This document shows, piece after piece, positions 25,799 to 34,754 of a DNA stretch of 64,000 nt (position 1 is its first letter; each line of letters opens with the position of its first letter). Source of the DNA: TMED8 sp038125725 (lineage in GTDB: Bacteria; Pseudomonadota; Alphaproteobacteria; Rhodospirillales; Casp-alpha2); assembly GCA_038125725.1 (NCBI GenBank), contig JAYPEK010000004.1, forward strand, positions 79,722 through 143,721, written 5' to 3'. Position numbers and translations under genes: made by a program. The notes under the pieces are model-generated. The model was not told the origin of the DNA. It ran no database searches and was given only the letters and a program-made list of their open reading frames with translations.

Positions 25799-26582
25799 TG
25801 TTTCTCTCGAAGGCTTGGAAGGTTTCGACAGCATCCACCAGAATCTGGCGCAGCGCGATCAGATCCGTCGAATAGGCGATCAGCCGATAACCGTCATCAA
25901 GACTGCGCTGCAATTCGTCACGGCTGGGAAAGCCGATATGCGTGCCGACCTGCTTGTTGTTTTGCCGGCAAGCCGATTTGACCTGGCCCATTGCCGCAAT
26001 GAATTCCGGCGTATCGAATTGGCCGCCATGACCAAGGTCGGCGGACAGGTCCCACGGCCCCATGAAGATGGCGTCGACGTACGGCAGGGCGGCAATGGCT
26101 TCGGCGTTCTCGCAGCCCTCCCTGGTTTCGATCTGCGGGATCAGAATGGGCTGAAAGGTCGCAAGGTCTTCGGCAAAGCACGCGCCCCAGTCGTTGCTTC
26201 GGGTCAGTGCGACCCCGCGCTTTCCCTGCGGCGGGTACAGACAGCGCGCCGCGAACGCGCCGAATTCCTCGGCGCTCCGTGTGGCGGGCACAATCACGCC
26301 GGCACAGCCATAATCGAACAACCGCCGTGCCAGCAATGAGTCCGCCTCGGGCAGCCGGGCGAAGGTCGGAACCTGCGCCGCCATGCCGACGGTGATGCAG
26401 TGTGCCGCGGTTTCCTCGGAAAACAGCGCGTGTTCGAGCTCCAGCCCCAGCCAATGGAAACCGAGCGAAACCATGGCGTCCGCGACCTGCGGAGACGGCG
26501 CCGTCAACCAGGCGCCGACACATGGCTTGCCCTGTTGGAGCCGCTGCTTGAATTCCGAAATGAGAGGAGTTGCTGTGGCCAT
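25791..26582 (-). CDS. HpcH/HpaI family aldolase
   Basis: 263 residues. CVGAWLTAPSPQVADAMVS near 20-38, FHWLGLELEHALFSEE, PTFARLPEADSLLARRLFDYGCAGVIVPATRSAEE near 90-125, RGVALTRSNDWGACF, LIPQIETREGCENAEAIAAL and YVDAIFMGPWDLSADLG cover the whole TIM barrel, with the metal-binding Glu and Asp and the catalytic Arg present. Such class II aldolases make or split 2-keto-3-deoxy acids from pyruvate and an aldehyde. Its place between two KdsB-type genes suggests it makes a 2-keto-3-deoxy acid that is then activated with CMP. Confidence 0.88.
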   Translation of the reverse strand: MATATPLISEFKQRLQQGKPCVGAWLTAPSPQVADAMVSLGFHWLGLELEHALFSEETAAHCITVGMAAQVPTFARLPEADSLLARRLFDYGCAGVIVPATRSAEEFGAFAARCLYPPQGKRGVALTRSNDWGACFAEDLATFQPILIPQIETREGCENAEAIAALPYVDAIFMGPWDLSADLGHGGQFDTPEFIAAMGQVKSACRQNNKQVGTHIGFPSRDELQRSLDDGYRLIAYSTDLIALRQILVDAVETFQAFERNNG

Positions 26583-26600
26583 CGCCCGTTTCCCGCCGTC

Positions 26601-27260
26601 CTAGCTTATCTGTAAGTCCATGAAGTTTTCGATCATTGGGATTTGATGGCTGGAACAGTAAGACACCCCGTCTTTCCATTCCGAGACACCGTGCACGAAA
26701 ACGAAATCCAGGCCGAACTCGGCCGCGGCCGTCAGATCGGATTTGGCATCGCCGAAGTAAACGCCGGGTCCTTCGAGATATCCCTTTTCTTTCAGAACCT
26801 TCAGATTGTCGATTTTGGTTTTCGGGCTGCCCAAGATTTCAACGAAATGATCATCCAATCCCCGTGTCCGAAAAAGTTCGTGCAACTCCGCTTCGTCGCC
26901 GCCTGAATTGACGGCGCAAGGCACGGATTGCCGATGGAGCGACTCGAGCATGATTTTGATTCCAGGGATTTCATCACATGAGAGCAGTTCGGCGCGAACA
27001 AAATCGCTGTAGCGTTGCAGCGCCTGGTCCAGCTCGGGAGCGAAGTGATCCAGCTTTTTGATCTCTCGAAAATAATGGTCGAACTTGACGTAACGCGAGA
27101 CGCCGCCGTTGGCTTTGTGGAACGCGACGAATGCCTCGACCCGGTCCGGAGGCTCGCCCGGCAACGCCGCCCGGAAGCCCTCCGTCTTGAGCGGGTTGCT
27201 GTCGAGTATGACGCCATCACAGTCGAAGACGGCGACAGACACCTGGCTTAGGTCAATCAC
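26601..27260 (-). CDS. HAD superfamily phosphatase
   Basis: 219 residues from GTG at 27260, which overlaps the upstream stop by 8 bases (GTGATTGA); a frame to 27290 is also open. VAVFDCDGVILDSNPLKTEGF gives nucleophile D13 and D15, CAVNSGGDEAELHELF motif II, and GVYFGDAKSDLTAAAEFG motif III. The helical cap is of the phosphoglycolate-phosphatase type. In this context it may remove phosphate from an ulosonic-acid phosphate before cytidylyl transfer; the substrate is not shown by the sequence. Confidence 0.84.
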   Translation of the reverse strand: MIDLSQVSVAVFDCDGVILDSNPLKTEGFRAALPGEPPDRVEAFVAFHKANGGVSRYVKFDHYFREIKKLDHFAPELDQALQRYSDFVRAELLSCDEIPGIKIMLESLHRQSVPCAVNSGGDEAELHELFRTRGLDDHFVEILGSPKTKIDNLKVLKEKGYLEGPGVYFGDAKSDLTAAAEFGLDFVFVHGVSEWKDGVSYCSSHQIPMIENFMDLQIS

Positions 27261-27975
27261 GCCACGCGGCCTCGACCCGGGCGACATCATCCGGAAAATC
27301 GACGGCGATGGACGAGCTGGAGACCTCGATCATCCTGACCTCGCGGCCGAGTTCGAGAAACCGCAGAATCTCGATATCTTCGACCTCTTCGGCAGGTGTC
27401 TTGCCGCCGGCGGAAGCAAAATCCGCCAGGGACTCTTTCGGAAAGGCATAGATACAGACCTGTTTCATGGCGCCGTGGAAACCGAGATCCTTGCCTGTCG
27501 GGATCGCCGCGCGGCTCATGTACATCAGGCGTCCGTCCGGCCGGGCGACAACCTTCGGCACCGACGGGCTGCGGAAATCGGTCTCATCGGTGATTGGGCA
27601 CATGGCGTTGATGATGTCGCCGGGGTGCGTTTCGGCGGCGGCGAGCACCGCCTGGATGTCCGACGGATCGAGCAAGGGTTCGTCACCCTGCACGTTGATC
27701 AGGAGGTCCGCGTCGATTTGCCTGGAGGCCTCATAGACGCGGTCGGTGCCGGTCAGGCATGTGCTCGGCGTCATGACGACGGCGATTCCGGCGTCGCGGC
27801 AATGAGCCGCGATGCGCTCGTCGTCGGTGGCGACATAGACTTGATCTTCGCTCAAGGCATCGACGCAACGCTGCCAGACCCATTCGATCATGGCCCGGCC
27901 CTTGATCGGGGTTAGCGGCTTGCCTTCGAAGCGGCTGGATTTGTACCTGGCAGGGATAACGATTGCAGGTTTCAT
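27253..27975 (-). CDS. KdsB-type cytidylyltransferase (second of two)
   Basis: 240 residues, the usual KdsB length. AIVIPARYKSSRFEGKPLTPI is the CTP loop, QVYVATDDERIAAHC and TGTDRVYEAS follow, LLINVQGDEPLLDPSDIQAVL near 90-110 matches CMP-Kdo synthetase closely, and LMYMSRAAIPTGKD and IEILRFLELGREVRMIEV complete the family pattern. It is closer to true KdsB than the copy at 25019. It could supply CMP-Kdo for the locus or activate a variant acid. It is 5 bases downstream of the DRE-TIM aldolase gene. Confidence 0.87.
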   Translation of the reverse strand: MKPAIVIPARYKSSRFEGKPLTPIKGRAMIEWVWQRCVDALSEDQVYVATDDERIAAHCRDAGIAVVMTPSTCLTGTDRVYEASRQIDADLLINVQGDEPLLDPSDIQAVLAAAETHPGDIINAMCPITDETDFRSPSVPKVVARPDGRLMYMSRAAIPTGKDLGFHGAMKQVCIYAFPKESLADFASAGGKTPAEEVEDIEILRFLELGREVRMIEVSSSSIAVDFPDDVARVEAAWRD

Positions 27976-27980
27976 GACGG

Positions 27981-29600
27981 CTAGACCGGTTCGTAAATAG
28001 AAGTCTGGTGAACGGAATAAGTCGACGGCGTGATGGCGGAAATCTTCAGTGCCGGGAACTGGTTATGGAAAAGATCGAAGATGGCGTTGATTTCCGAATG
28101 CCGGGGATCTCCGTGCTCATACCCATCGAAACCCGCCAGCAATATCTTTTCCGCACCGCTAGCGATGGCGAAGCTCATGGCATAGGCCATCACCAGGGGC
28201 GCGGGTATGGTGCAGCCACGGGCGCCGACATCAAGCGTGTCTTCCCCGACGCGCAAGCCGAAGTCCAGGATTTGGATATCGCCGAGGTCTGCCGCGACGT
28301 TCGCCGACACCGCGTTCTTCGGCAGCAACAATGGCTTTTTGATTTTTTCGGCGCGGTTGGCAAGTCCGAGGATGCGGGTCGGGTGGCAGGCGGCGTAAGC
28401 GTCGACCTCCGTAGCCGGTAGAAAATCGACCTCATTCAGCAAGATGACGTAAGGGTCTTCGCGCTCGATATACCTTCGGATCGCAGACAGGTGGCGTCGC
28501 GCGCCATCCGTTGCCGCAACTAGAAGTACCGTGCGGCCGGCTAGAAAGTCGGTAGCCTCCCAAGTGCCCTCGGCGTTGGTGTAGGCCTGGCTGACGGCGT
28601 TTCTCAGGCTGGCGCCATTGAAGGAGCGTCCATCGTTTTCCGACAGATGCCGGATTGCCGCGATGATATCGTTAACTTCATACCGTTCATGCGACAACAT
28701 CTGCTGAACATAGGTCGGGTGAACCCCCAGACTGCCCGACAGAAAGTAATAGATATTGGACCCCCATTGGTACTTGTTCTTGAGGGGAGAGAAGACGCCA
28801 GCAACAAGCGGGAACAGCCGGTCGGGCTTGTAGGGCACGTCATACCGGCGCGACATTTCCATGGTCAGATATTCCATCGCGACGTTCCCGGCGCCCCGCC
28901 CCATGCCGGTGATCGTCGCGTCCAGCCAGGTCACGCCCGCGTCAACCGCGGCAACGCAATTGTTCAGGGCTTGGCCCATGTTGTCGTGGGTGTGGATGCC
29001 AAGCGGTCCGCTCCAACCCTCGGCCAGTGCCAATGCGGCCTGGCGCACGCCCTGGGCATCCATGTTTCCAAGCGAATCGGCGAAGTAGAGAACATCGACG
29101 GCATTCCACTCGCTGACCGCCAAGGCGATCTGCCGAAGCTCGTCGCCGGTCTTGCGGCTCGCCTGCATCAGGTTGAGGCCGACTTCGTAGCCCAGCTCCT
29201 TCAGGCGCGACACCATGAATTGGCATTCCAACCCATCATCGGCGTTGACCGCGATGCGAACCATGGTCACCGGCGATTCGCCGCGCGGACGGAACAGCAA
29301 CTGGATGGCGTCGTCCTGGCCCGAGGGATAGCGAAAGATGTCTTCGGCATTGATCATCACTGCGAGGGTCAAGCCCGGCGGAACGGAGAGCTCGCGGATA
29401 AAATCATCCGACGTATAGGCAAAAGGTCCGAGAAACCGATCCTTGGGCGTCATGCGAAAGCCGATCTCAATGACGTCGACGCCGGTTTCGGCGACGGCTT
29501 TCAGATAGGCTTGGACGAGATCAGGGTCGAAATCCCAGTCGTTGTAATACCCCCCGTCACGCAAGGTGCAGTCAAGAAGGGTTAGGTTCGGAGATGTCAT
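27981..29600 (-). CDS. DRE-TIM (HMGL-like) aldolase fused to a Rossmann-like C-terminal domain
   Basis: 539 residues from ATG at 29600; an open extension to 29675 overlaps galE and looks spurious. LLDCTLRDGGYYNDWDF near 7-23 is the DRE-TIM metalloenzyme signature with the catalytic Asp/Arg, AVDVLYFADSLGNMD and PLGIHTHDNMGQALNN (HxH metal ligands) follow, and TITGMGRGAGNVAMEYL is also typical of 4-hydroxy-2-oxovalerate aldolases. Residues about 345-539 form a separate alpha/beta domain (VLLVAATDGARRHL, ILGLANRAEKIKK, ILLAGFDGYEHGDPRHSEI) with no known function that I can name. It probably splits or joins a pyruvate unit. Confidence 0.8.
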   Translation of the reverse strand: MTSPNLTLLDCTLRDGGYYNDWDFDPDLVQAYLKAVAETGVDVIEIGFRMTPKDRFLGPFAYTSDDFIRELSVPPGLTLAVMINAEDIFRYPSGQDDAIQLLFRPRGESPVTMVRIAVNADDGLECQFMVSRLKELGYEVGLNLMQASRKTGDELRQIALAVSEWNAVDVLYFADSLGNMDAQGVRQAALALAEGWSGPLGIHTHDNMGQALNNCVAAVDAGVTWLDATITGMGRGAGNVAMEYLTMEMSRRYDVPYKPDRLFPLVAGVFSPLKNKYQWGSNIYYFLSGSLGVHPTYVQQMLSHERYEVNDIIAAIRHLSENDGRSFNGASLRNAVSQAYTNAEGTWEATDFLAGRTVLLVAATDGARRHLSAIRRYIEREDPYVILLNEVDFLPATEVDAYAACHPTRILGLANRAEKIKKPLLLPKNAVSANVAADLGDIQILDFGLRVGEDTLDVGARGCTIPAPLVMAYAMSFAIASGAEKILLAGFDGYEHGDPRHSEINAIFDLFHNQFPALKISAITPSTYSVHQTSIYEPV

Positions 29601-29632
29601 GCGTTCAGTGCTCTCTGCTCGAAATTCGAGTT

Positions 29633-30640
29633 TTACAAACGTTGTGCGTTCCGGTCCTGCAGGGACCGTTCCCATTGCAGCGCGGTTTCAACAATCACCT
29701 CGATGTCGTCGTGGGCCGGGACCCAGTTCAACTGACTCGCGATTTTCCGCGGATCGGCAACCAGCGCTTCGACATCCCCCGGTCGTCGCGGGCCGATGCT
29801 GATGTTCAGGGGCCGCCCTGATGCCGTGGCGACGGCTTCTAGGACCTGGCGGACGGAGTATCCATGGCCGTATCCGCAGTTGAAGAGCAAGTCCCCATCC
29901 GATCGCAGCAATTCTTCCATCACCAACACATGTGCCGCCGCCAGGTCGCTGACGTGGATGAAATCCCGAATGCAGGTGCCATCATCGGTCCCGTAGTCGT
30001 CGCCGAAGATCGTAACGCCGTCGCGCAAGCCAAGCGCCGCTTCGCAGGCGATTTTGATGAGATGCGTCGCCTTGGGGTTTCTTTGCCCGCAGCGCCCCGC
30101 CGGATCAGCGCCGGCAACATTGAAATATCGCAAGATCGCGTAATGGAAACGATGTGCCGTCGCCGTATCGCGCAGCATCGTCTCGGTCATCAGTTTGGAG
30201 GCGCCGTAGGGATTGATCGGCGCCAGCACCCCCTGCTCGTCGACAGGGAGCGTATCCGGGTGGCCGTAGACGGCCGCGGTCGACGAAAAAACGAACTTCC
30301 GGGTCTCGGTTTCCAGGCATGCCGAAATCAATGCGTGGCTGGCGACGGTATTGTTTTGATAATATTCCAGCGGGTGCGTGACCGATTCGGGAACAACGAT
30401 CGACCCGGCGAAATGAAACACGCATTCGGGCCGGTAGGCCGCGAGGGCGCGTAGCATGGATGGCCGGTCGGCGATATCGATGGTTTCCAGATTGACCGTC
30501 GACGGCAGCTGCGCCGGGTCGCCGGTGGACAGGTTGTCGACCACCAGAACGTCGCACCCGCAATCATGCAGGGCGTGAACCACGTGTGCGCCGATATATC
30601 CGGCACCGCCAGTTACCAGTATCTTGCGCTTAGCCATCAA
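29633..30640 (-). CDS. galE: UDP-glucose 4-epimerase
   Basis: 335 residues, standard GalE size. ILVTGGAGYIGAHVVHAL is the NAD-binding motif, VFHFAGSIVVPESVTHPLEYY and FVFSSTAAVYGHPDTLP give the catalytic Ser/Thr, and NPYGASKLM the YxxxK pair. CGQRNPKATHLIKIACEAALG and DGTCIRDFIHVSDLAAAHV are GalE-specific. It interconverts UDP-Glc/UDP-Gal (and possibly the GlcNAc/GalNAc pair) in the cytoplasm and would supply galacto-configured donors. It ends 32 bases before the DRE-TIM aldolase start and begins 2 bases after the sulfotransferase gene. Confidence 0.93.
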   Translation of the reverse strand: MMAKRKILVTGGAGYIGAHVVHALHDCGCDVLVVDNLSTGDPAQLPSTVNLETIDIADRPSMLRALAAYRPECVFHFAGSIVVPESVTHPLEYYQNNTVASHALISACLETETRKFVFSSTAAVYGHPDTLPVDEQGVLAPINPYGASKLMTETMLRDTATAHRFHYAILRYFNVAGADPAGRCGQRNPKATHLIKIACEAALGLRDGVTIFGDDYGTDDGTCIRDFIHVSDLAAAHVLVMEELLRSDGDLLFNCGYGHGYSVRQVLEAVATASGRPLNISIGPRRPGDVEALVADPRKIASQLNWVPAHDDIEVIVETALQWERSLQDRNAQRL

Positions 30641-30642
30641 AT

Positions 30643-31623
30643 TTATTTACGGGCAATTTTGCGGCCGTCGAAGTTGAGCCATTTGTAGTGATCGCCGGCG
30701 GCCAGGGCCCGGTCCTTCGCGGAGCAGCTCAAACCATAGCCGAGCGCCTCCATGACATCGCCGAGGTTCGCCTCGATCGTGGCGATTTCGTTTTCCTCGG
30801 TGCGCTTGTGCCAACGGCCCACGTTGGCGCCGCTCAGGGCGGCGAACTGCATGCCTTCGAAGTTGTTGCCTTTCCACAGCTTGCCGTTGACCGTCGGCAC
30901 GGTCAGGTTGTCATGAAAATCCACATCCATGAATGCGCACAGCTCGCGCATGCCGCGGTCGGCATCACCGACGAGGTCCTCGAAGCGGATCACTTTGTAG
31001 CGGTCTTCGCCCAGGCTTTGCTCATTGATCTTCGCCATGCGAAGGCCTAGGCCGGCCCGGTCCATCAGGCTTTGCAGCAGGGCTTCGAGTGAATTTTCCT
31101 GGTCCTTGTAACGGGCGGTCCAGCCGCTTTTCAAAGATGCCCAGTTGTCGCGCGGGTCACGGACCACATGGATAAACCGGGCATTCGGGAACCACGCCGC
31201 GACCTCGGCCGCGTAAATCTCGGTTGATGTCGTTTTCTCAACCCAGCCGCGCCATGCCGACGAATCTTGACCGCAATGATCGCCATAGGCCCGCATGAGG
31301 GCGGTGAGATGTGCCTTCGCCGTGTGCTCTTCGGACGCCATGTAGGCTCGATAGGCGTCGGCGATGGCGTCGACATCGAATAGGTCATGGTCGCCGACGA
31401 CATCCATTTCATCGTGCAGGTTCTGCCTGATGGAATAGGTCACCAGGTTATCGATCGTCTGCTCTTTGTCGGCCGTTTCGCAGGCTGGGAAGACCCGGTA
31501 GAAAAAAGCCGAATCAGCCGGATAGGTCAGCAGCTGCGGGTGGTTGTCGAAGAGGCAAAGAAGGACGGTCGTTCCGCCCTTACGGTGGCCGCAGATGAAA
31601 GTCGGATTATCGATATAGTTCAT
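30643..31623 (-). CDS. PAPS-dependent sulfotransferase
   Basis: 326 residues from ATG at 31623, the first start that gives the family N-terminus; the frame stays open to 32295 but that part is antisense of the next gene. FICGHRKGGTTVLLCLFDNHPQL near 8-30 is the 5'-phosphosulfate-binding loop (Lys and GTT). FIHVVRDPRDNWASLKSGW is the 3'-phosphate-binding motif with Arg and Ser, and VIRFEDLVGD a late family block. It would transfer sulfate from PAPS to a sugar hydroxyl or amine, so the glycan is probably sulfated. No membrane segment is seen. Confidence 0.85.
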   Translation of the reverse strand: MNYIDNPTFICGHRKGGTTVLLCLFDNHPQLLTYPADSAFFYRVFPACETADKEQTIDNLVTYSIRQNLHDEMDVVGDHDLFDVDAIADAYRAYMASEEHTAKAHLTALMRAYGDHCGQDSSAWRGWVEKTTSTEIYAAEVAAWFPNARFIHVVRDPRDNWASLKSGWTARYKDQENSLEALLQSLMDRAGLGLRMAKINEQSLGEDRYKVIRFEDLVGDADRGMRELCAFMDVDFHDNLTVPTVNGKLWKGNNFEGMQFAALSGANVGRWHKRTEENEIATIEANLGDVMEALGYGLSCSAKDRALAAGDHYKWLNFDGRKIARK

Positions 31624-31667
31624 GAAAAGCCTTGGTCGTTGAAGAGAGGGGCCGGTGCCGGCATTGC

Positions 31668-33413
31668 CTACAGGTTCCAGAGGGCCTTGGCCCATTGCCA
31701 CCACCAGAACCGGTCGGTCCGGGCGTATTGGCGGCAAAATGCGATGCGTGCGGACTGGACTTGTGGGCCTCTCCACCAGGAATCGACATCGTTCCAGATT
31801 TCGCCGGCATGCTGGCTCGCCTCTTCCGCGCTGTGTTGGATGACGCCTGCGTCCGAAAGGGCGGCGAAGATATCGCCGGACTGCGGCGTCATCGGCCAAG
31901 CCCGCGGGTTCCAAAATCCGATGCACGGCACGTTCGCCGCCATCGCGAAGCTGAAGGTGGTGACCGGATGATCGACAACCAACAGCCGGCAGCGCAGCAT
32001 CAGGCGCCGAAGCGCCCTTGGCGAAACTTCCGGTCCCGCGATGGAGATTTCTGGCGCAAAGCGTTGCAAATAGGTTTCGTCTTCGAGCGCGCCTCTCGAT
32101 TTCGGATAGGGACGATAGGTCGTGCGCGGCAGGATGTCGGGCGGCAGCGAGGCTAGAAACGCCTTTTTCTGGTCGCGGTTTTCGATGCAAAAGGCGCCCT
32201 GGAGTTCGGTCGTCTGTAGCCTCTGGGAATACATCTGAAGGTCTGTACTGACGAGCAGCAGACGCTCGTCTTTTTCGCGATGCTTGTCGGACCAACGCGA
32301 AAACAGTGGCGACGGGACGGGGATGAAATTGCCATCCAGATTGTTTTGATTAGTCCAGCCCCAGGTCAGATAGGCATCTTGCTTGTACTCGGTTTCGGCC
32401 AGCGGCAGGGGCAGCAGTTGATAGCCTTGTCCACCGTGCTGCGAACAGACAACCAGCTCTCCCTGTTCGCGCGCATGGGCAAGCCGGAATTTTTCCTCTT
32501 CGTCGAGCATCAGGACCGGGCCGACCAGGTTGACCTTTCCGGGGCGAAACTTGTGCTTCTGGGCCTGCCGGTCGATGTCCGAGAAGCCGGTGGTTAAGGT
32601 CTCCGGCAACAGCGGCCAAAGAATATCGTCCATCAACTTCGTAAAGGGAGCGGGCAAGGCGGCCTGGCTGGCCGCCAGCTCCGGCGCGGGCGCATAGGGC
32701 CGTTTTTGCTTGCGCGGCAAAGCGCTCAACAGGAGCGACAACGGAACTTGCCATTGCCGCACGCCGGGGACGGCGCGGCAGCGGGATTTTGCCTTCCATG
32801 CCGTCGCCAAATTTCTCTGCGTGGCGCCGGCGGCAGGCCGGTCAGGTCCTGGATGGCGGGCCGCAGCTCGTTCCAGCGTCCAATCCGGCGGATGGATGCG
32901 TTCCAGAATTCTGGAACTTAGCCAAAAATGAAAACCATGGTCGCCAAAGACGTCGTGCCAGAGATCCCGCAGGCTCGCGGCCCGCCAATCGAATGCCGCG
33001 TCGTCGATGGCGACGCTATAGGGCACCTGATGATTCTTCGAAACGAAATCGGCAATTTCAACATAGCGTCGGTAAATGGCCGGCAGCACGAAGATCAACC
33101 AAGGCAGCAGAATGGTTCGCCAGTACTCCAGGCCATGCGAAACGCCATGCTGGCGATTGAGCCGTTCGGCGAACGGCGGGACCAATGCATTCGCGAAAAC
33201 GCGGATGTCGTTCGCGGCTTGATAAATTTCCACGCCGTCTTCGAAACGCGAACCGAAAGGCAGGCGGGTCCACTCCGGGTGCTTGTCCTCAACGCCTTGA
33301 AAGCACCAGGGACCGATGACGGCATCGGTTTCCGGATCGAAGCTTTCATCCACCTGATGCAGCCACAACCGGGGGGATGGGGTGAACTCACTGAGCGGTG
33401 CCGCCTGCTTCAT
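31668..33413 (-). CDS. LIC12162-family transferase
   Basis: 581 residues from ATG at 33413, which overlaps the aminopeptidase-like gene by 4 bases (ATGA). The frame is open to 33590, but upstream residues are an antisense artefact. The N-terminal LPFGSRFEDGVEIYQAAND and GVSHGLEYWRTILLPWLIF, the central VCSQHGGQGYQLLPL and late LLVVDHPVTTFSFAMAANVPCIGFWNPRAW match the putative-transferase family first noted in Leptospira LPS loci. It has a GT-B-like C-terminal half. Substrates are unknown. Its place beside a DUF4910 gene recurs in surface-glycan loci as far as I know. Confidence 0.75.
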   Translation of the reverse strand: MKQAAPLSEFTPSPRLWLHQVDESFDPETDAVIGPWCFQGVEDKHPEWTRLPFGSRFEDGVEIYQAANDIRVFANALVPPFAERLNRQHGVSHGLEYWRTILLPWLIFVLPAIYRRYVEIADFVSKNHQVPYSVAIDDAAFDWRAASLRDLWHDVFGDHGFHFWLSSRILERIHPPDWTLERAAARHPGPDRPAAGATQRNLATAWKAKSRCRAVPGVRQWQVPLSLLLSALPRKQKRPYAPAPELAASQAALPAPFTKLMDDILWPLLPETLTTGFSDIDRQAQKHKFRPGKVNLVGPVLMLDEEEKFRLAHAREQGELVVCSQHGGQGYQLLPLPLAETEYKQDAYLTWGWTNQNNLDGNFIPVPSPLFSRWSDKHREKDERLLLVSTDLQMYSQRLQTTELQGAFCIENRDQKKAFLASLPPDILPRTTYRPYPKSRGALEDETYLQRFAPEISIAGPEVSPRALRRLMLRCRLLVVDHPVTTFSFAMAANVPCIGFWNPRAWPMTPQSGDIFAALSDAGVIQHSAEEASQHAGEIWNDVDSWWRGPQVQSARIAFCRQYARTDRFWWWQWAKALWNL

Positions 33414-34711
33414 TTTTCCAGCAGGCCTCTCTCGTGCAGGGTTTCGGCGACCGGATACAAAACCGATGCCTGCATGTCGTGGCGCTCCGCAATATCGATC
33501 AGATCGTTTTCCCCGTCGGCATAGGCAAGAAGCGCCAGGAGTTGATGCACCAGTTCCTGGCGATAGGCCTGACCGCCGATGGTCGGCCACAAACCGCGTG
33601 AGCCGAGATTGGGTTCGCCCAACTGCGTGACCTTGTAATGGCGGTTCTGCTCAAGAAGACCGAGGCACTGGCAATAAACATCGAAAGCCGTCCCCATGTG
33701 TTCCGGGCGCACATAGTCCAAATCGTCAAGCGAGGTGTGGTACTCGGGATAATTTTCGAACTTGGTCTTGGTCAGGGTCCCGATGGGCATATCGATGCCG
33801 GGTGCACAAAGTTGCCGCTCGTCGCTGCCGCGCAATGAATAGCTATCGATGCTGGCGTTGTCGCAGGCGTGTTTCAAGATATGCGCCGTCACCTTATCCG
33901 TCAGGCAGTCGGCGTTCCGGGATTGAATGTAGGTGAAATCGCCGGGACCGCCGACACAGACGACATGGTAGCCGCCGACCACCTTCGACCGCATGGCGTC
34001 CAGATTGCGGTCCAGGTAGGCAAGCATGCCGATCGTCTCGGGGACGAAGACGACGCGGTAGCTATACCGCCGCCGGGGAAGCTGAGCGATGTGTCTGGCC
34101 AGGAACGCCGTCAACACCGGTCCCGACAGCTCATTGTTGGCGAGCGACGGATGACAGACGTTCGTGGACAACAGGATTTCTTCTTCGGAATCGCCGGGGA
34201 TCAGCGTTTCGGCGTAGGTCAACGAGCCGGGCTCCAGGGTGCTGTCGATCTTGACTTCGTAAGGGCCGGGCTGCATCGCGTCCAAAGCTGTCTGGCTCAG
34301 GCAAAACCCCCAGCGACGCTGATAGTAGGACGTCAGGTACGGGATCGCATTGGGGAGGGATGGTTCCGCATAGAGGTGCGGCTTCAAATCCGACAGGTTC
34401 ATTTTCGCGTCGACGGGCGTGCTGTATCCCATGACGTGCAGGTTCGATTTCTGGAAGTCGATGATTCGCCGGCCGTCCGGCGCCTTGACGTATGCGTCCT
34501 TGATGTTCCATTCGTCCGGGACCGTCCAATCGAAGCACTTCGTGCCGCTCGGCACCTCGTGCACATCAAGGCCGATGACATCTTGGAGAATGGCAAAGGT
34601 CTCCCGGACGCCGTTTCCCGTAATGCTGCGGCAAATGGGAAACAGCCGGGTCATCATCTCGTGCATTTCAGCACCCAGAGTCTGCACCTGGTCTGAGGAA
34701 AGGTCGTGCAC
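33410..34711 (-). CDS. DUF4910/M28-like aminopeptidase-domain protein with winged-helix tail
   Basis: 433 residues, GTG start at 34711. RLFPICRSITGNGVRETF near 19-36 and the inserted domain around YYQRRWGFCLSQ are typical of the DUF4910 family. STNVCHPSLANNELSGPVL carries the first zinc-ligand His, VVFVPETIGMLAYL the Glu pair, and YPEYHTSLDDLDYV the last His/Asp, so the metal site looks mostly complete, although the bridging position reads Asn (ANNELSG). The last 80 residues are a helical winged-helix-like domain. Family members sit in polysaccharide loci, where cutting an amide (deacylation or removal of an aminoacyl group) on a sugar is the likely chemistry. Confidence 0.75.
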   Translation of the reverse strand: MHDLSSDQVQTLGAEMHEMMTRLFPICRSITGNGVRETFAILQDVIGLDVHEVPSGTKCFDWTVPDEWNIKDAYVKAPDGRRIIDFQKSNLHVMGYSTPVDAKMNLSDLKPHLYAEPSLPNAIPYLTSYYQRRWGFCLSQTALDAMQPGPYEVKIDSTLEPGSLTYAETLIPGDSEEEILLSTNVCHPSLANNELSGPVLTAFLARHIAQLPRRRYSYRVVFVPETIGMLAYLDRNLDAMRSKVVGGYHVVCVGGPGDFTYIQSRNADCLTDKVTAHILKHACDNASIDSYSLRGSDERQLCAPGIDMPIGTLTKTKFENYPEYHTSLDDLDYVRPEHMGTAFDVYCQCLGLLEQNRHYKVTQLGEPNLGSRGLWPTIGGQAYRQELVHQLLALLAYADGENDLIDIAERHDMQASVLYPVAETLHERGLLEK

Positions 34712-34754
34712 TGTGTTCTTCGCGATTGGAGTGTGAAGGAGGCGTTCGGCGGCG

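Noticed and set aside
31624..32295. N-terminal extension of the sulfotransferase frame by 224 codons
   Set aside because: It overlaps the LIC12162-type gene in another frame on the same strand; the sulfotransferase family begins at the ATG at 31623.
33414..33590. Extension of the LIC12162-type gene
   Set aside because: It lies within the DUF4910 coding region and does not look like the family N-terminus.
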